The notes beneath the pieces were generated by a model that was not told the origin of the DNA, did no database searches, and saw only the letters and a list, made by a program, of their open reading frames with translations. Positions 55,329-63,540 of a stretch of 64,000 nucleotides of DNA are shown one piece after another (position 1 is the stretch's first letter; each line of letters opens with the position of its first letter). The DNA is from Blastococcus litoris (GTDB lineage: Bacteria > Actinomycetota > Actinomycetes > Mycobacteriales > Geodermatophilaceae): positions 101,881 through 165,880 of the forward strand of contig NZ_QCZF01000006.1 in NCBI RefSeq assembly GCF_003075095.1, written 5' to 3'. Both the position numbers and the translations under genes were made by a program.

Positions 55329-56144
55329 GTGGGCAGACACCCGATCGGCGTACACGTCGGACCAGGCCTGACCGATGACGGCGAGCTCGAGGACGGCGGG
55401 CCGCTGGCCCGGGCGGCGGAGATGGACGCCGACGGCGTGCAGGTGTTCCTCACCGACCCGCAGAGCTACAAGAACCCGAAGCCGCGCCCCGACCAGGCCG
55501 ACCTGCTGGCCTCCGACGTCGTCGTCGTGGTCCACGCGCCGTACATGCTCAACGTGGCGACCACGAACAACCGGATCCGCGTGCCCGGCCGCAAGCTGCT
55601 CGCTGCCCACGCCTCGGCGGCCGCGGCCATCGGCGCCGCGGGCCTGGTCGTGCACGGCGGCCACGTGCTGGCCGAGGACGACCCGGCGGTCGGCGTGGAC
55701 AACTGGCGCAAGACGTTCGCCTATCAGGAGAAGGACGGCGGCTTCCCCCTGCCGCTGCTGATCGAGAACACGGCCGGCGGCGGCAACGCCATGGCGCGCG
55801 ACCTCGACGCGGTCGACCGGCTCTTCGACGCCGTGGGGGACCACGGGGCAGGGTTCGTGCTCGACACCTGCCACGCCTGGGCGGCCGGGTGGGACCTCGC
55901 CACCGTGGTCGACGACGTCCGCGCCCGCACCGGCCGGATCGACCTCGTGCACCTGAACAACAGCCGCGACCCGCACGGCTCGAGCCGCGACCGGCACGCG
56001 CCGCTGGCCGACGGCGAGATCCCGACGGAGCTACTCCTCGAGGTCGCCCGGGCCGCCGACTGCCCGATCGTGCTCGAGACGCCCGGCGACGCCGCGTCGC
56101 ACGCCGCGGAGATCAGCCTGCTGAGGACGGCCCTGGGCGGCTGA
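55329..56144 (+). CDS. nfo: Endonuclease IV-type AP endonuclease
   Basis: A 271-residue TIM-barrel metalloenzyme that cuts DNA 5' to abasic sites in base excision repair. Metal ligands are visible in VHAPYMLN, VVHGGHV, PLLIENTAGGGN, VLDTCHAWAAG, NSRDPHGSSRDRHAPLADGEI and IVLETPG, matching the trinuclear zinc site of the family. I chose GTG 55329, just after AGGGTCGGCGAG; an in-frame extension to 55275 would include promoter-like DNA. The 3' end overlaps a convergent glycosyltransferase gene by 114 bp. Confidence 0.92.
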   Translation: MGRHPIGVHVGPGLTDDGELEDGGPLARAAEMDADGVQVFLTDPQSYKNPKPRPDQADLLASDVVVVVHAPYMLNVATTNNRIRVPGRKLLAAHASAAAAIGAAGLVVHGGHVLAEDDPAVGVDNWRKTFAYQEKDGGFPLPLLIENTAGGGNAMARDLDAVDRLFDAVGDHGAGFVLDTCHAWAAGWDLATVVDDVRARTGRIDLVHLNNSRDPHGSSRDRHAPLADGEIPTELLLEVARAADCPIVLETPGDAASHAAEISLLRTALGG

Positions 56145-57575
56145 GGCAGCGACCAGCCGCCACCCGCGGAGGACGACGCGGTCGCGGGCGTGGTCCAGCG
56201 GGCCGCCCGCGGGGTCGTCGATCCCGAGCCAGCTGGTCCGGACGACGTCGCCGTCGGGGCGCAGGACGTCGCGCACGACCAGGACCATCAGGACGACGAC
56301 GGCCGCGTCCCGCAGCAGGACCCCGAAGAAGAACCACTCGACCTCGATGCCCCGGTTGTCGGTGCCGAGGTAGTGCAGCATCGTCACGACCCACACCAGC
56401 ACCTCCGTCGCCTGCCAGAGCAGGAGGGAGCGCCAGCGCGGGCGGGCCAGGACGGCGAGCGGGAGCAACCACAGCGAGAACTGCGGGCTCCACACCTTGT
56501 TGAGCAGGAGGAAGCCGGCCACCAGCAGGAAGGCCAGCTGGGCCACCCGCGGCCGCACGGGCGCGGCCAGCGCCAGCCAGGCGACGCCGGCCGCGAGTGC
56601 CAGCAGGCAGGCCGTCACCACGGCGTTGAGCACCGTCGGCGTCTCGCCCGCGGCGAGCGGCCCGTCGAGGATCCGCGAGCCGGTGGCGTGCAGGAGCATG
56701 TTCCAGATCGACTCGGGGTTCGCCGGCCGTTGCTGGCTGAAGACGAAGAACCAGGACCAGTTGTCCGGCGCCCGCAGGGCCACCGGCACGTTCACCGCCG
56801 ACCAGGCCACCACGGCGGCGGCCAGGGTGGTGGCCCACTCGCGCAGCCGGCCGGCGCGCAGGCACAGCACGAAGAGGACGCCGAGCAGCAGCAGCGGGTA
56901 GAACTTCGCGGCGATGCCGAGCCCGAGGAGCAGGCCGGCCGGCACCGGCCGGGACCGCGCCCACGCGAACATCGCGAAGGTCGCCAGCGCGACGGCCAGC
57001 AGGTCCCAGTTGGTGAAGGCGTGGACCAGGAGGACCGGGGAGAGGCCGATCATCGCGGCGTCCCAGGGACGGCGGCCGGTGAGCCCGAGGACGGCACGCA
57101 CCAGCAGCAGCGCGCAGGACGACAGCAGCAGGCAGGTCAGCACCGTGAAGGCCTGCACGGGCGGGACGTCGGGCAGCAGGCCCACCCCGGCCGAGGCGTC
57201 GTCGTACAGCTGCGCGCCGGCCGCCGCCAGCGCCATCAGACCGCCGGTGAGCACCGGGTACTCGACGCGGGCGTCCAGGTAGGGGAGCGCGCCGTCGCCG
57301 AGCCCGTAGCCGCCGAAGAGCGGCACCGCGTCGGAGTAGCAGAAGTGCGTGTACTGGCGGGAGCCGCTCCAGTCGCCGGCCGCGCACGGTGCCTGCTTCA
57401 TCCAGGCCAGGGCGAGGACGCAGGTGGCGAACAGCAGGCACACGCGCAGCGGCGTCCAGAACCAGGCGCGGCCGGTGGCCGCGTGCCGCCCCCAGGGCCC
57501 GCCCACCGCCTCGCTGGCCTGCGCCACGACCGGGTCGACCCAGGAGGGCACCACGCGGTCGGGCCGCTCCGGCAT
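56031..57575 (-). CDS. GT87-type polytopic mannosyltransferase-like protein
   Basis: About 514 residues with some ten membrane helices, fitting the GT-C fold of the actinobacterial glycosyltransferase 87 family (PimE-like mannosyltransferases using polyprenyl-phosphate mannose). The first outer loop has DARVEYPVLTGG, a typical position for the catalytic acid of this fold. I prefer ATG 57575, because an alternative GTG at 57659 would force translation through a perfect 16-bp hairpin and a parS-like site. The last 38 codons (from about the GWRLVAASAA segment) are antisense to nfo, so either the stop was lost or the overlap is natural. Confidence 0.85.
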   Translation of the reverse strand: MPERPDRVVPSWVDPVVAQASEAVGGPWGRHAATGRAWFWTPLRVCLLFATCVLALAWMKQAPCAAGDWSGSRQYTHFCYSDAVPLFGGYGLGDGALPYLDARVEYPVLTGGLMALAAAGAQLYDDASAGVGLLPDVPPVQAFTVLTCLLLSSCALLLVRAVLGLTGRRPWDAAMIGLSPVLLVHAFTNWDLLAVALATFAMFAWARSRPVPAGLLLGLGIAAKFYPLLLLGVLFVLCLRAGRLREWATTLAAAVVAWSAVNVPVALRAPDNWSWFFVFSQQRPANPESIWNMLLHATGSRILDGPLAAGETPTVLNAVVTACLLALAAGVAWLALAAPVRPRVAQLAFLLVAGFLLLNKVWSPQFSLWLLPLAVLARPRWRSLLLWQATEVLVWVVTMLHYLGTDNRGIEVEWFFFGVLLRDAAVVVLMVLVVRDVLRPDGDVVRTSWLGIDDPAGGPLDHARDRVVLRGWRLVAASAAQGRPQQADLRGVRRGVAGRLEHDRAVGGPGDLEE

Positions 57576-57591
57576 CCCCGCGTCGCCGGCC

Positions 57592-57605
57592 GTTCCACGT
57601 GGAAC
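57592..57605. other. parS-like site 4
   Basis: GTTCCACGTGGAAC lies between the penicillin-binding protein terminator and the glycosyltransferase start, 3 bp from the hairpin. Confidence 0.85.
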
Positions 57606-57608
57606 GAG

Positions 57609-57645
57609 CACGGACCCCTCCGGAGGCGTTCCGGAGGGGTCCGTG
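57609..57645 (-). terminator. Terminator hairpin after the penicillin-binding protein gene
   Basis: A perfect 16-bp stem with a GGCGT loop lies 50 bp past the stop at 57695. Its perfection argues that it is not coding sequence. Confidence 0.85.
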
Positions 57646-57694
57646 GAGGTGCTGCTCACCCGCTCAGTGTGCGGGATCGGGGGGTGCCGGCGAC

Positions 57695-60082
57695 TCAGCC
57701 GCCGCCGCCCGGGTTCTCCGGTCGCCCGGGTTGCCCGGGTTGCCCGGGGAGGCTCGGCACGCCGGGCTGGCTGGTCGTCGGCGGCACGCTCGTGGTCGGC
57801 GCGGCCGACGTCGTCGGCGCGACCTGCGTCTCCGTCGGGACGACGGCCGTCGGCTGCGGGGCCGGTGCCTCCGGCGTGGGTTCGGGGGTCGGCGTCGGCT
57901 CGGGCACGCCCTCGCCGGTGTCGCCCTGGATGATGGCCTTGTCCGGCAGGTTCTCCTCGGGGGTGCCCGCGAGGACGGTGTCCATGAACTGCTGCCAGAT
58001 GGCGCCCGGCAGACCGGAGCCGTAGATGATCCGGCCCCGGACGTCCACGATCGGGTCGTTCCCGTCGCTGCCCATCCACACCGCCGCGGAGAGGGACGGC
58101 GTGTAGCCGACCATCCAGGCGTCGGAGTTGTCCTCGTCGGAGGAGCCCACGGTGCCGGTCTTGCTGGCCACCTCGCGGCCGTCCTCCAGCGCCCGGCGGG
58201 AGTAGGAGGCCACCCCCTCGATCGCGAACGTGGTGTCGTTGGCGACGTCGGCGTCGATGACCTGCTCACCCGGGTCGCCCGCGTTCTCCAGCAGCACCGT
58301 GCCCTCGTTGTCCGCCACCTTCGCGACGAAGTACGGGTCCCGCTGGATCCCGCCCGCCGCGAAGGTCGCGAAGCCGACGGCCTGGTCGATGGGGCGCATC
58401 TCGTACTGCCCGATGCCGAGCCCCGAGTCGGTACCCCCGGTCTGGGGATCGGCCAGGGTGGTCGAGCCCGCGAGGTTGCCGCTCTCCCAGGTCTCCCCCA
58501 GCCCGGTCGCCCGGAGCATGGTGTCCCGGACGTTCTGCGGCCCGAGCTCGTAGGTGAGGCCGTAGAACGTCGTGTTGAGCGACCGGGTGATCGCCTCGGT
58601 GAGCGTGCAGGCGGGGCAGGAGGCACCGCCGGAGTTGCGCACCGGCCGGTTCGGGGGCCGGTCCGGGAACGTCAGCGGCGAGCTGCCGTCGCGCCGGGCG
58701 TCGACGCTGATGCCGTTCTCCAGCGCCGTCGCCAGCACGTAGGGCTTGACCGAGGAACCCGGCTGCCGCTGGGCGCGGGCGTAGTCGATCGCGCCTTCGC
58801 CCGCGCCGATGTCCCCGCCGTAGTACGCCTTGACCGCGCCCGTGCGCGGGTCCACCGCCACGAGCGCCTGCCGGAGCACCTCGCGCGGCTCGCCCTCCAT
58901 GACGTCGTTGACCGCGGCCAGCGCCGCGTTCTGCATGGCCGGGTCGACGGTCGTCGTGATGCGCAGACCGCCGGCGCGGATCTGCTGCTCGTCGTAGCCG
59001 TGCTCGTTCTCCATCTCGCTGAGCACGCGGTTGACGATGAGGCCGCTGTAGTCGGTCGGGATGCCCAGCGACGACGCGGCCTTGGGCAGCACCGGCGGGT
59101 AGACCGACGCGGCCCGCTCCTCGGCGGTGAGCCAGCCCTCCTCGACCATCGCGTCGAGGACCCGCTCCCAGCGGTCGAGCGCGTCCTCGGGGCTCACCTC
59201 GGGGTCGTACCGGGACGGGCTCCGGATGAGGACGGCGAGGACCGCGCCCTGCTGGGCGGTCAGCTGCGCCGCGGGGACACCGAAGTAGGTGTTGGCCGCC
59301 GCCTCGATCCCGTAGGCGCCGCGGCCGTAGTAGATGGTGTTCAGGTAGTTCTCGAGGATCTGCTTCTTCGTGTAGTTGTTGTCGAGCTTGATCGACAGGA
59401 ACAGCTCCTGGAACTTCCGGCTGAAGGTCTGCTCGGAGTTCTGCAGGATCGCGTTCTTCACGTACTGCTGGGTGATCGTCGAGCCGCCCTGCGTCGAGCC
59501 TCCGGTGAGGTTGTTCCACGTCGCCCGGATGATGCCGGACAGCGAGATGCCGGGGTCGGAGTAGAAGCTGCGGTTCTCGGCGGCCAGGACCGCGTTCTGC
59601 GCGGGCTCGGAGATCTGCTCGAGCGAGACGCTGGTGCGGTTCTCGTCGCCGAGCCGGGCCATCTCCGTGACGCCGTCGGAGTAGTAGATGACCGTCGTCT
59701 GCGACGTCGTGATCGAGTCGGGGCTGGGCACCTCGGTGCTGGCGTAGACGACGCCGACGAAGACGCCGAGCAGCACGAGCATGCCGGCGAGGAGGCCGCC
59801 GGCGATCTTCAGCCGCCGCATGCGCTTCTGCTTCTTGGTGCGGTTCGCCTTGCCCTTCGGCTTGCCGCCCTTGGCGGCCGGCCGAGCCCCGGTCGGGCGG
59901 CTGCCCGGGGGCCGGGGCGGGGTGCCGCCGCTGCGCGACGCCGTCGTGCGCGCGCGGCCACCGGCCGGCGGCCGGCCCTGTCCACGGCCGCCCCCGCCGG
60001 TGCTCCGGGTGCGCGCGGGCGGCGGACGGCGGACCGATCCGGCGCGCGGCGCGACGGGCGAGGTCTCGTCGTGGCTCGGCAC
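57695..60082 (-). CDS. Class A penicillin-binding protein (transglycosylase/transpeptidase)
   Basis: A 795-residue peptidoglycan synthase. The GTG at 60082 follows GAGGGG. A 90-residue basic, Pro/Gly-rich cytoplasmic tail precedes one membrane helix (about 93-114). The GT51 transglycosylase has Glu169 in AAENRSFYSDPG and GGSTITQQ; the transpeptidase has SSVK with catalytic Ser443, SLN at 501-503 and SKTGT. The extracellular C-terminus is a Pro/Thr tail with repeated PT and GQPGQPG, ending in GGGG. The family (PonA1-like) builds side-wall or polar peptidoglycan. DUF5318 is encoded upstream in the same direction. Confidence 0.95.
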   Translation of the reverse strand: MPSHDETSPVAPRAGSVRRPPPARTRSTGGGGRGQGRPPAGGRARTTASRSGGTPPRPPGSRPTGARPAAKGGKPKGKANRTKKQKRMRRLKIAGGLLAGMLVLLGVFVGVVYASTEVPSPDSITTSQTTVIYYSDGVTEMARLGDENRTSVSLEQISEPAQNAVLAAENRSFYSDPGISLSGIIRATWNNLTGGSTQGGSTITQQYVKNAILQNSEQTFSRKFQELFLSIKLDNNYTKKQILENYLNTIYYGRGAYGIEAAANTYFGVPAAQLTAQQGAVLAVLIRSPSRYDPEVSPEDALDRWERVLDAMVEEGWLTAEERAASVYPPVLPKAASSLGIPTDYSGLIVNRVLSEMENEHGYDEQQIRAGGLRITTTVDPAMQNAALAAVNDVMEGEPREVLRQALVAVDPRTGAVKAYYGGDIGAGEGAIDYARAQRQPGSSVKPYVLATALENGISVDARRDGSSPLTFPDRPPNRPVRNSGGASCPACTLTEAITRSLNTTFYGLTYELGPQNVRDTMLRATGLGETWESGNLAGSTTLADPQTGGTDSGLGIGQYEMRPIDQAVGFATFAAGGIQRDPYFVAKVADNEGTVLLENAGDPGEQVIDADVANDTTFAIEGVASYSRRALEDGREVASKTGTVGSSDEDNSDAWMVGYTPSLSAAVWMGSDGNDPIVDVRGRIIYGSGLPGAIWQQFMDTVLAGTPEENLPDKAIIQGDTGEGVPEPTPTPEPTPEAPAPQPTAVVPTETQVAPTTSAAPTTSVPPTTSQPGVPSLPGQPGQPGRPENPGGGG

Positions 60083-60301
60083 GAGGAACCCCTCTCTCTC
60101 AGTTCTGTTCGGGCAAGTCTGTTCGCAGCACGTTCGTTCGCAGCAAGTCGGCGGCCGCCCGGTGTGCACCGGATCAGCGCGTGACCTGCAGCCTGGCGTC
60201 TTCGGCAGGACGAGCGGGGGAGGTCCCCGCCCAGCGGCGCCCCGCAGGGGCTGCTGTGACGGAGGGGTCCGGCGGGACGACCGCCGCCCTCCGCCCGGGA
60301 G

Positions 60302-60694
60302 CTACTCCGTGGCGGCCCGCCGCCGGCCCCTGCGGGGCTGCTGCCCCGGCACGGGCTCCGCACCCAGGACGTACGACGAGGCGAGGTGGTTCCAGCCGCA
60401 CCCGCGGCACACCTCGACGGCGTACACCGTGAACTCCTCCTGCGCGGCGTCCATCCGGGCCAGCTCGGCCTCCGTCTTGGCCTGCCCGGAGGTCGGGCCC
60501 AGGTGGTCGCCGTACACGTAGTTCACCAGCGTGAGCCGTTCCTTGCGGCACACCGGGCAGGCGACCGAGGTCGCCTCGCCGTGGTACTTCGCCGCCCGGG
60601 AGAGGTAGGGACTGGCGTCGCAGACCTCGAACAGACCCGTGCGGCCCGCGTACACGTCGGCGAGAACGGCTCGCCGCTGCAGCGAGTAGTCCAC
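60302..60694 (-). CDS. DUF5318-family zinc-ribbon-like protein
   Basis: A 130-residue soluble protein. It contains VVDYSLQRRAVLADVYAGR near the start, CDASPYLSRAAKYHGE, and two CxxC pairs (CPVCRKERL and CRGCGWNH) that probably bind zinc. This is the DUF5318 pattern found only in actinobacteria, normally next to a class A PBP gene, as here. Its role in the envelope is unproven. I chose GTG 60694 because the family starts there; an in-frame ATG at 60763 is possible. The 219-bp gap to the PBP gene holds only short inverted repeats. Confidence 0.85.
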   Translation of the reverse strand: MDYSLQRRAVLADVYAGRTGLFEVCDASPYLSRAAKYHGEATSVACPVCRKERLTLVNYVYGDHLGPTSGQAKTEAELARMDAAQEEFTVYAVEVCRGCGWNHLASSYVLGAEPVPGQQPRRGRRRAATE

Positions 60695-60813
60695 GACGGA
60701 TCGACGTCCGGGCACGGCGGCCAATGTACGCACCGGCGGGGACGGGTGGCCGGTCCGAGACACCGGTCACGGTGCCCGGCACGACGTCCGGCTGTCGGTG
60801 AGACATCGGCCCA

Positions 60814-60832
60814 ATGTATCGTCTCGATACAT
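60814..60832. promoter_or_regulatory. PadR operator palindrome
   Basis: ATGTATCG-TCT-CGATACAT is a perfect 8-3-8 inverted repeat 29 bp upstream of the padR start. PadR regulators bind ATGT...ACAT palindromes and commonly repress their own operon, so this is the likely site of autoregulation for padR-ino1. Confidence 0.75.
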
Positions 60833-60861
60833 CGAGGGCTGCGGTCGGAAGGGAGGGCGAG

Positions 60862-61479
60862 ATGCTCGAGTTCGCCATCCTCGGCCTGCTCCACCAGTCC
60901 CCGATGCACGGCTACGAGCTGCGCAAGCAACTCGCTGAGGTGCTCGGGGGGATGCGCAGCATCTCCTACGGGTCCCTGTACCCGGCGCTCAAGCGGATGC
61001 GGGCGGCCGGGCTCATCTCCACGGACGAGCCCGATCCGCACGCCCTGCTGCCGGCGGACGCACCACCGCTCACCGGCCGGCGCGGAAAGGTCGTCTACAC
61101 GATCACGGCCGACGGCAAGGAGCGCTTCCACGAGCTGGTCAGCCAGACCGGCCCGGAGGCCTACGACGACGGCGGGCTCTTCGGCGTCCGCCTGGCCTTC
61201 TTCGGGCACACGGCCGCCGACGTGCGGCTGCGGATCCTCGAAGGACGTCGTCGCACCGTCGAGCAGCAGCGCGAGGGGCTGCGGTCCTCGCTGGCGAGGA
61301 CCCGGCAGCGGCTGGACCGCTACACCCTCGAGCTGCAGCGCCACGGCCTCGAGTCGGTGGACCGCGAGGTCCGCTGGCTCAACGAACTCATCGACACGGA
61401 ACGTCGCGAGGCGACATCCCCCGCCACGGCACAGACACAGAGCAGCAGCTCGGAGAAGGAGAACCCATGGGGTCAGTGA
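60862..61479 (+). CDS. PadR-family transcriptional regulator
   Basis: A 205-residue regulator. The N-terminal winged helix (about 1-95) has [24 protein letters not shown] and [18 protein letters not shown]; the C-terminal helices (about 125-185) form the dimer coiled coil of the PadR-s2 type, [20 protein letters not shown] 60862 follows GGGAGGGCGAG. It lies directly after its probable operator and overlaps ino1 by 13 bp, so it likely controls inositol synthesis. The padR-ino1 pairing is common in actinobacteria. Confidence 0.93.
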   Translation: MLEFAILGLLHQSPMHGYELRKQLAEVLGGMRSISYGSLYPALKRMRAAGLISTDEPDPHALLPADAPPLTGRRGKVVYTITADGKERFHELVSQTGPEAYDDGGLFGVRLAFFGHTAADVRLRILEGRRRTVEQQREGLRSSLARTRQRLDRYTLELQRHGLESVDREVRWLNELIDTERREATSPATAQTQSSSSEKENPWGQ

Positions 61480-62546
61480 AGGTCGCCATCGTCGGCGTCG
61501 GGAACTGCGCGGCCTCGCTCGTCCAGGGCGTGGAGTACTACAAGGACGCCGACGAGACCACGTCGGTCCCGGGCCTGATGCACGTCCGCTTCGGCGACTA
61601 CCACGTGTCCGACGTGGAGTTCGTGGCCGCGTTCGACGTCGACGCCAAGAAGGTCGGCCGCGACCTCTCCGAGGCCATCGTCGCCAGCGAGAACAACACC
61701 ATCAAGATCGCCGACGTCCCGCCGCTGGGCGTCACCGTGCAGCGCGGCACCACCCTCGACGGCCTCGGCAAGTACTACCGGGCCACCATCGAGGAGTCCG
61801 ACGAGCAGCCGGTCGACGTCGTCGCCGCCCTGCGCGAGTCCGGTGCCGACGTCCTCGTCTGCTACCTGCCCGTCGGCTCGCAGCAGGCCGCCGAGTTCTA
61901 CGCGCAGGCGGCGCTCGACGCCGGCGTCGGGTTCGTCAACGCGCTGCCGGTGTTCATCGCCGGGACCAAGGAGTGGGCGGACAAGTTCACCGCCGCCGGC
62001 GTCCCGATCGTGGGCGACGACATCAAGAGCCAGGTGGGCGCCACCATCACCCACCGCGTGCTGGCCAAGCTGTTCGAGGACCGCGGCGTGCAGCTGGACC
62101 GCACCATGCAGCTCAACGTCGGCGGCAACATGGACTTCAAGAACATGCTCGAGCGGGAGCGCCTGGAGTCGAAGAAGATCTCCAAGACCCAGGCCGTCAC
62201 CAGCCAGGTCGACCGCGACATGGGAACCGACAACGTGCACATCGGCCCGTCGGACCACGTGCCGTGGCTGTCGGACCGGAAGTGGGCCTACGTCCGCCTG
62301 GAGGGCCGCGCGTTCGGCGACGTCCCGCTGAACCTGGAGTACAAGCTCGAGGTCTGGGACTCCCCGAACTCGGCCGGCATCATCATCGACGCCGTCCGTG
62401 CCGCGAAGATCGCCAAGGACCGCGGGATCGGCGGCCCGATCCTGTCGGCGTCCTCGTACTTCATGAAGAGCCCGCCGGTGCAGTACAGCGACAGCGAGGC
62501 CCGGGACGCCGTCGACGCGTTCATCCGGGGCGACGTCGAGCGCTGA
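61467..62546 (+). CDS. ino1: Inositol-3-phosphate synthase
   Basis: A 359-residue NAD-dependent isomerase converting glucose 6-phosphate to 1D-myo-inositol 3-phosphate, the entry to phosphatidylinositol, mannosides and mycothiol. The NAD loop is [10 protein letters not shown] (about 10-19); the active-site region has [13 protein letters not shown] and [16 protein letters not shown]. It is the short actinobacterial type. The ATG at 61467 follows GGAGAAGGAG, inside the padR 3' end. A strong terminator follows. A mycothiol-type protein at 33370 agrees with this pathway. Confidence 0.96.
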   Translation: MGSVKVAIVGVGNCAASLVQGVEYYKDADETTSVPGLMHVRFGDYHVSDVEFVAAFDVDAKKVGRDLSEAIVASENNTIKIADVPPLGVTVQRGTTLDGLGKYYRATIEESDEQPVDVVAALRESGADVLVCYLPVGSQQAAEFYAQAALDAGVGFVNALPVFIAGTKEWADKFTAAGVPIVGDDIKSQVGATITHRVLAKLFEDRGVQLDRTMQLNVGGNMDFKNMLERERLESKKISKTQAVTSQVDRDMGTDNVHIGPSDHVPWLSDRKWAYVRLEGRAFGDVPLNLEYKLEVWDSPNSAGIIIDAVRAAKIAKDRGIGGPILSASSYFMKSPPVQYSDSEARDAVDAFIRGDVER

Positions 62547-62557
62547 CCCGCTGACGC

Positions 62558-62594
62558 ACGAGGCCCCCGCTCCGCCACGGAGCGGGGGCCTCGT
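62558..62594 (+). terminator. Terminator hairpin after ino1
   Basis: A perfect 17-bp stem with loop CCA begins 12 bp past the stop at 62546. Confidence 0.9.
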
Positions 62595-62640
62595 CGCGTC
62601 CTGCGGGGCGCCGGGCCCCCGGCTGAATACGCTCCACCGC

Positions 62641-63414
62641 ATGCCGTCCCGTGCCCGCCGCCTGCTCCTCGCGGCCGGGCTGGGGCTGACGCTCACCACC
62701 GGCTGCACGTCGGACGCCGGGGTGCGGGCCACCGGCGACGCGGTCACCGAGGAGGAGGCCGGCGTGCTGGCCGCCCTGCTGCAGCGCAACGAGCAGCGCG
62801 GCGGGGCGGACTTCGTCGTCACCGCCCCGTACGGCGAGCACGAGCTCCTCACCCTCACCGGCACCGTCGACTTCCGCGAGGACGTCGGCCGCGCGCAGGC
62901 GGTGACCAGCTTCGACGACGGCCGCCCCGACGACGTCCGGACGCTGTTCTTCACGCCCGACGAGGTCTGGGTCGGTGACGTGCCCGGCCTCACCGACGCG
63001 CTGGCCGGTGCGGGCACCCCGGCGGTGTCCTACCTGCGGCGGCCGACCACCTCGGGCACCGAGGCCGACGGCGCAGCGCTGCTGGTGGACGTGCTCACCG
63101 AGGTGCTGCTCAACCTGTCCGCACGCAGCGACGACGACCCGCGCGCCTTCCTCGACGGCGACTGGACCTGGCAGGGGCAGCGGTCGATCGACAGCCGGCT
63201 GGCCACCCTCTTCGGGGCGCCCGGCGGCCGCACGATCGCGGTGGACGCCTCCGAGGACCTGCTCACGCAGTTCGTGACCACCGTCGCCGACGCCGGGTTC
63301 GACGTGACGATCACGCTGTCGGACCACGGGATCCGCCGGATCGACCTGCCCGCCGAGGAGGAGACCGCCGACGCCGCCGAGCACGCCGACGTCGCGGCCC
63401 TGCTCGGGATATGA
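62641..63414 (+). CDS. Lipoprotein of the LppX/LprG-like type
   Basis: A 257-residue probable lipoprotein. A basic N-terminus (MPSRARRLLLAAGLG) and the lipobox-like LTTGC, with Cys22, are followed by about 235 residues of mixed beta strands and helices without motifs I can name. Its size and layout (GADFVVTAPYGEHELLTLTGTVDF, then RTLFFTPDEVWV) suggest the LppX/LprA/F/G fold, which holds lipids in the cell envelope. No ribosome site precedes the ATG, so a leaderless transcript is likely. It is convergent with the YqgE gene; both are followed by hairpins. Confidence 0.78.
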   Translation: MPSRARRLLLAAGLGLTLTTGCTSDAGVRATGDAVTEEEAGVLAALLQRNEQRGGADFVVTAPYGEHELLTLTGTVDFREDVGRAQAVTSFDDGRPDDVRTLFFTPDEVWVGDVPGLTDALAGAGTPAVSYLRRPTTSGTEADGAALLVDVLTEVLLNLSARSDDDPRAFLDGDWTWQGQRSIDSRLATLFGAPGGRTIAVDASEDLLTQFVTTVADAGFDVTITLSDHGIRRIDLPAEEETADAAEHADVAALLGI

Positions 63415-63430
63415 CCCGGGAGATGACGAC

Positions 63431-63455
63431 GGCCCCGTCCGCATCGGACGGGGCC
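63431..63455 (+). terminator. Terminator hairpin after the lipoprotein gene
   Basis: A perfect 10-bp stem with loop GCATC lies 16 bp past the stop at 63414. Confidence 0.8.
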
Positions 63456-63464
63456 CCAGACAGC

Positions 63465-63501
63465 GGGAGAGGGCGGCCTCTTCCCCAGACCGCCCTCTCC
63501 C
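63465..63501 (-). terminator. Terminator hairpin after the YqgE/AlgH gene
   Basis: A perfect 12-bp stem (63465-63476 with 63490-63501) with a 13-nt loop lies 40 bp past the minus-strand stop at 63541. Confidence 0.75.
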
Positions 63502-63540
63502 AGGCACTTTCCTACCAGATCCGGAGCGATCCGGACACCC

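Noticed and set aside
57576-57659. GTG 57659 as start of the glycosyltransferase
   Set aside because: Translation would have to cross a perfect 16-bp terminator hairpin and a parS-like site. The conserved part of the protein starts after ATG 57575.
59514-59524. GTTCCACGTCG resembling parS
   Set aside because: The second half-site is absent. It lies in the penicillin-binding protein gene.
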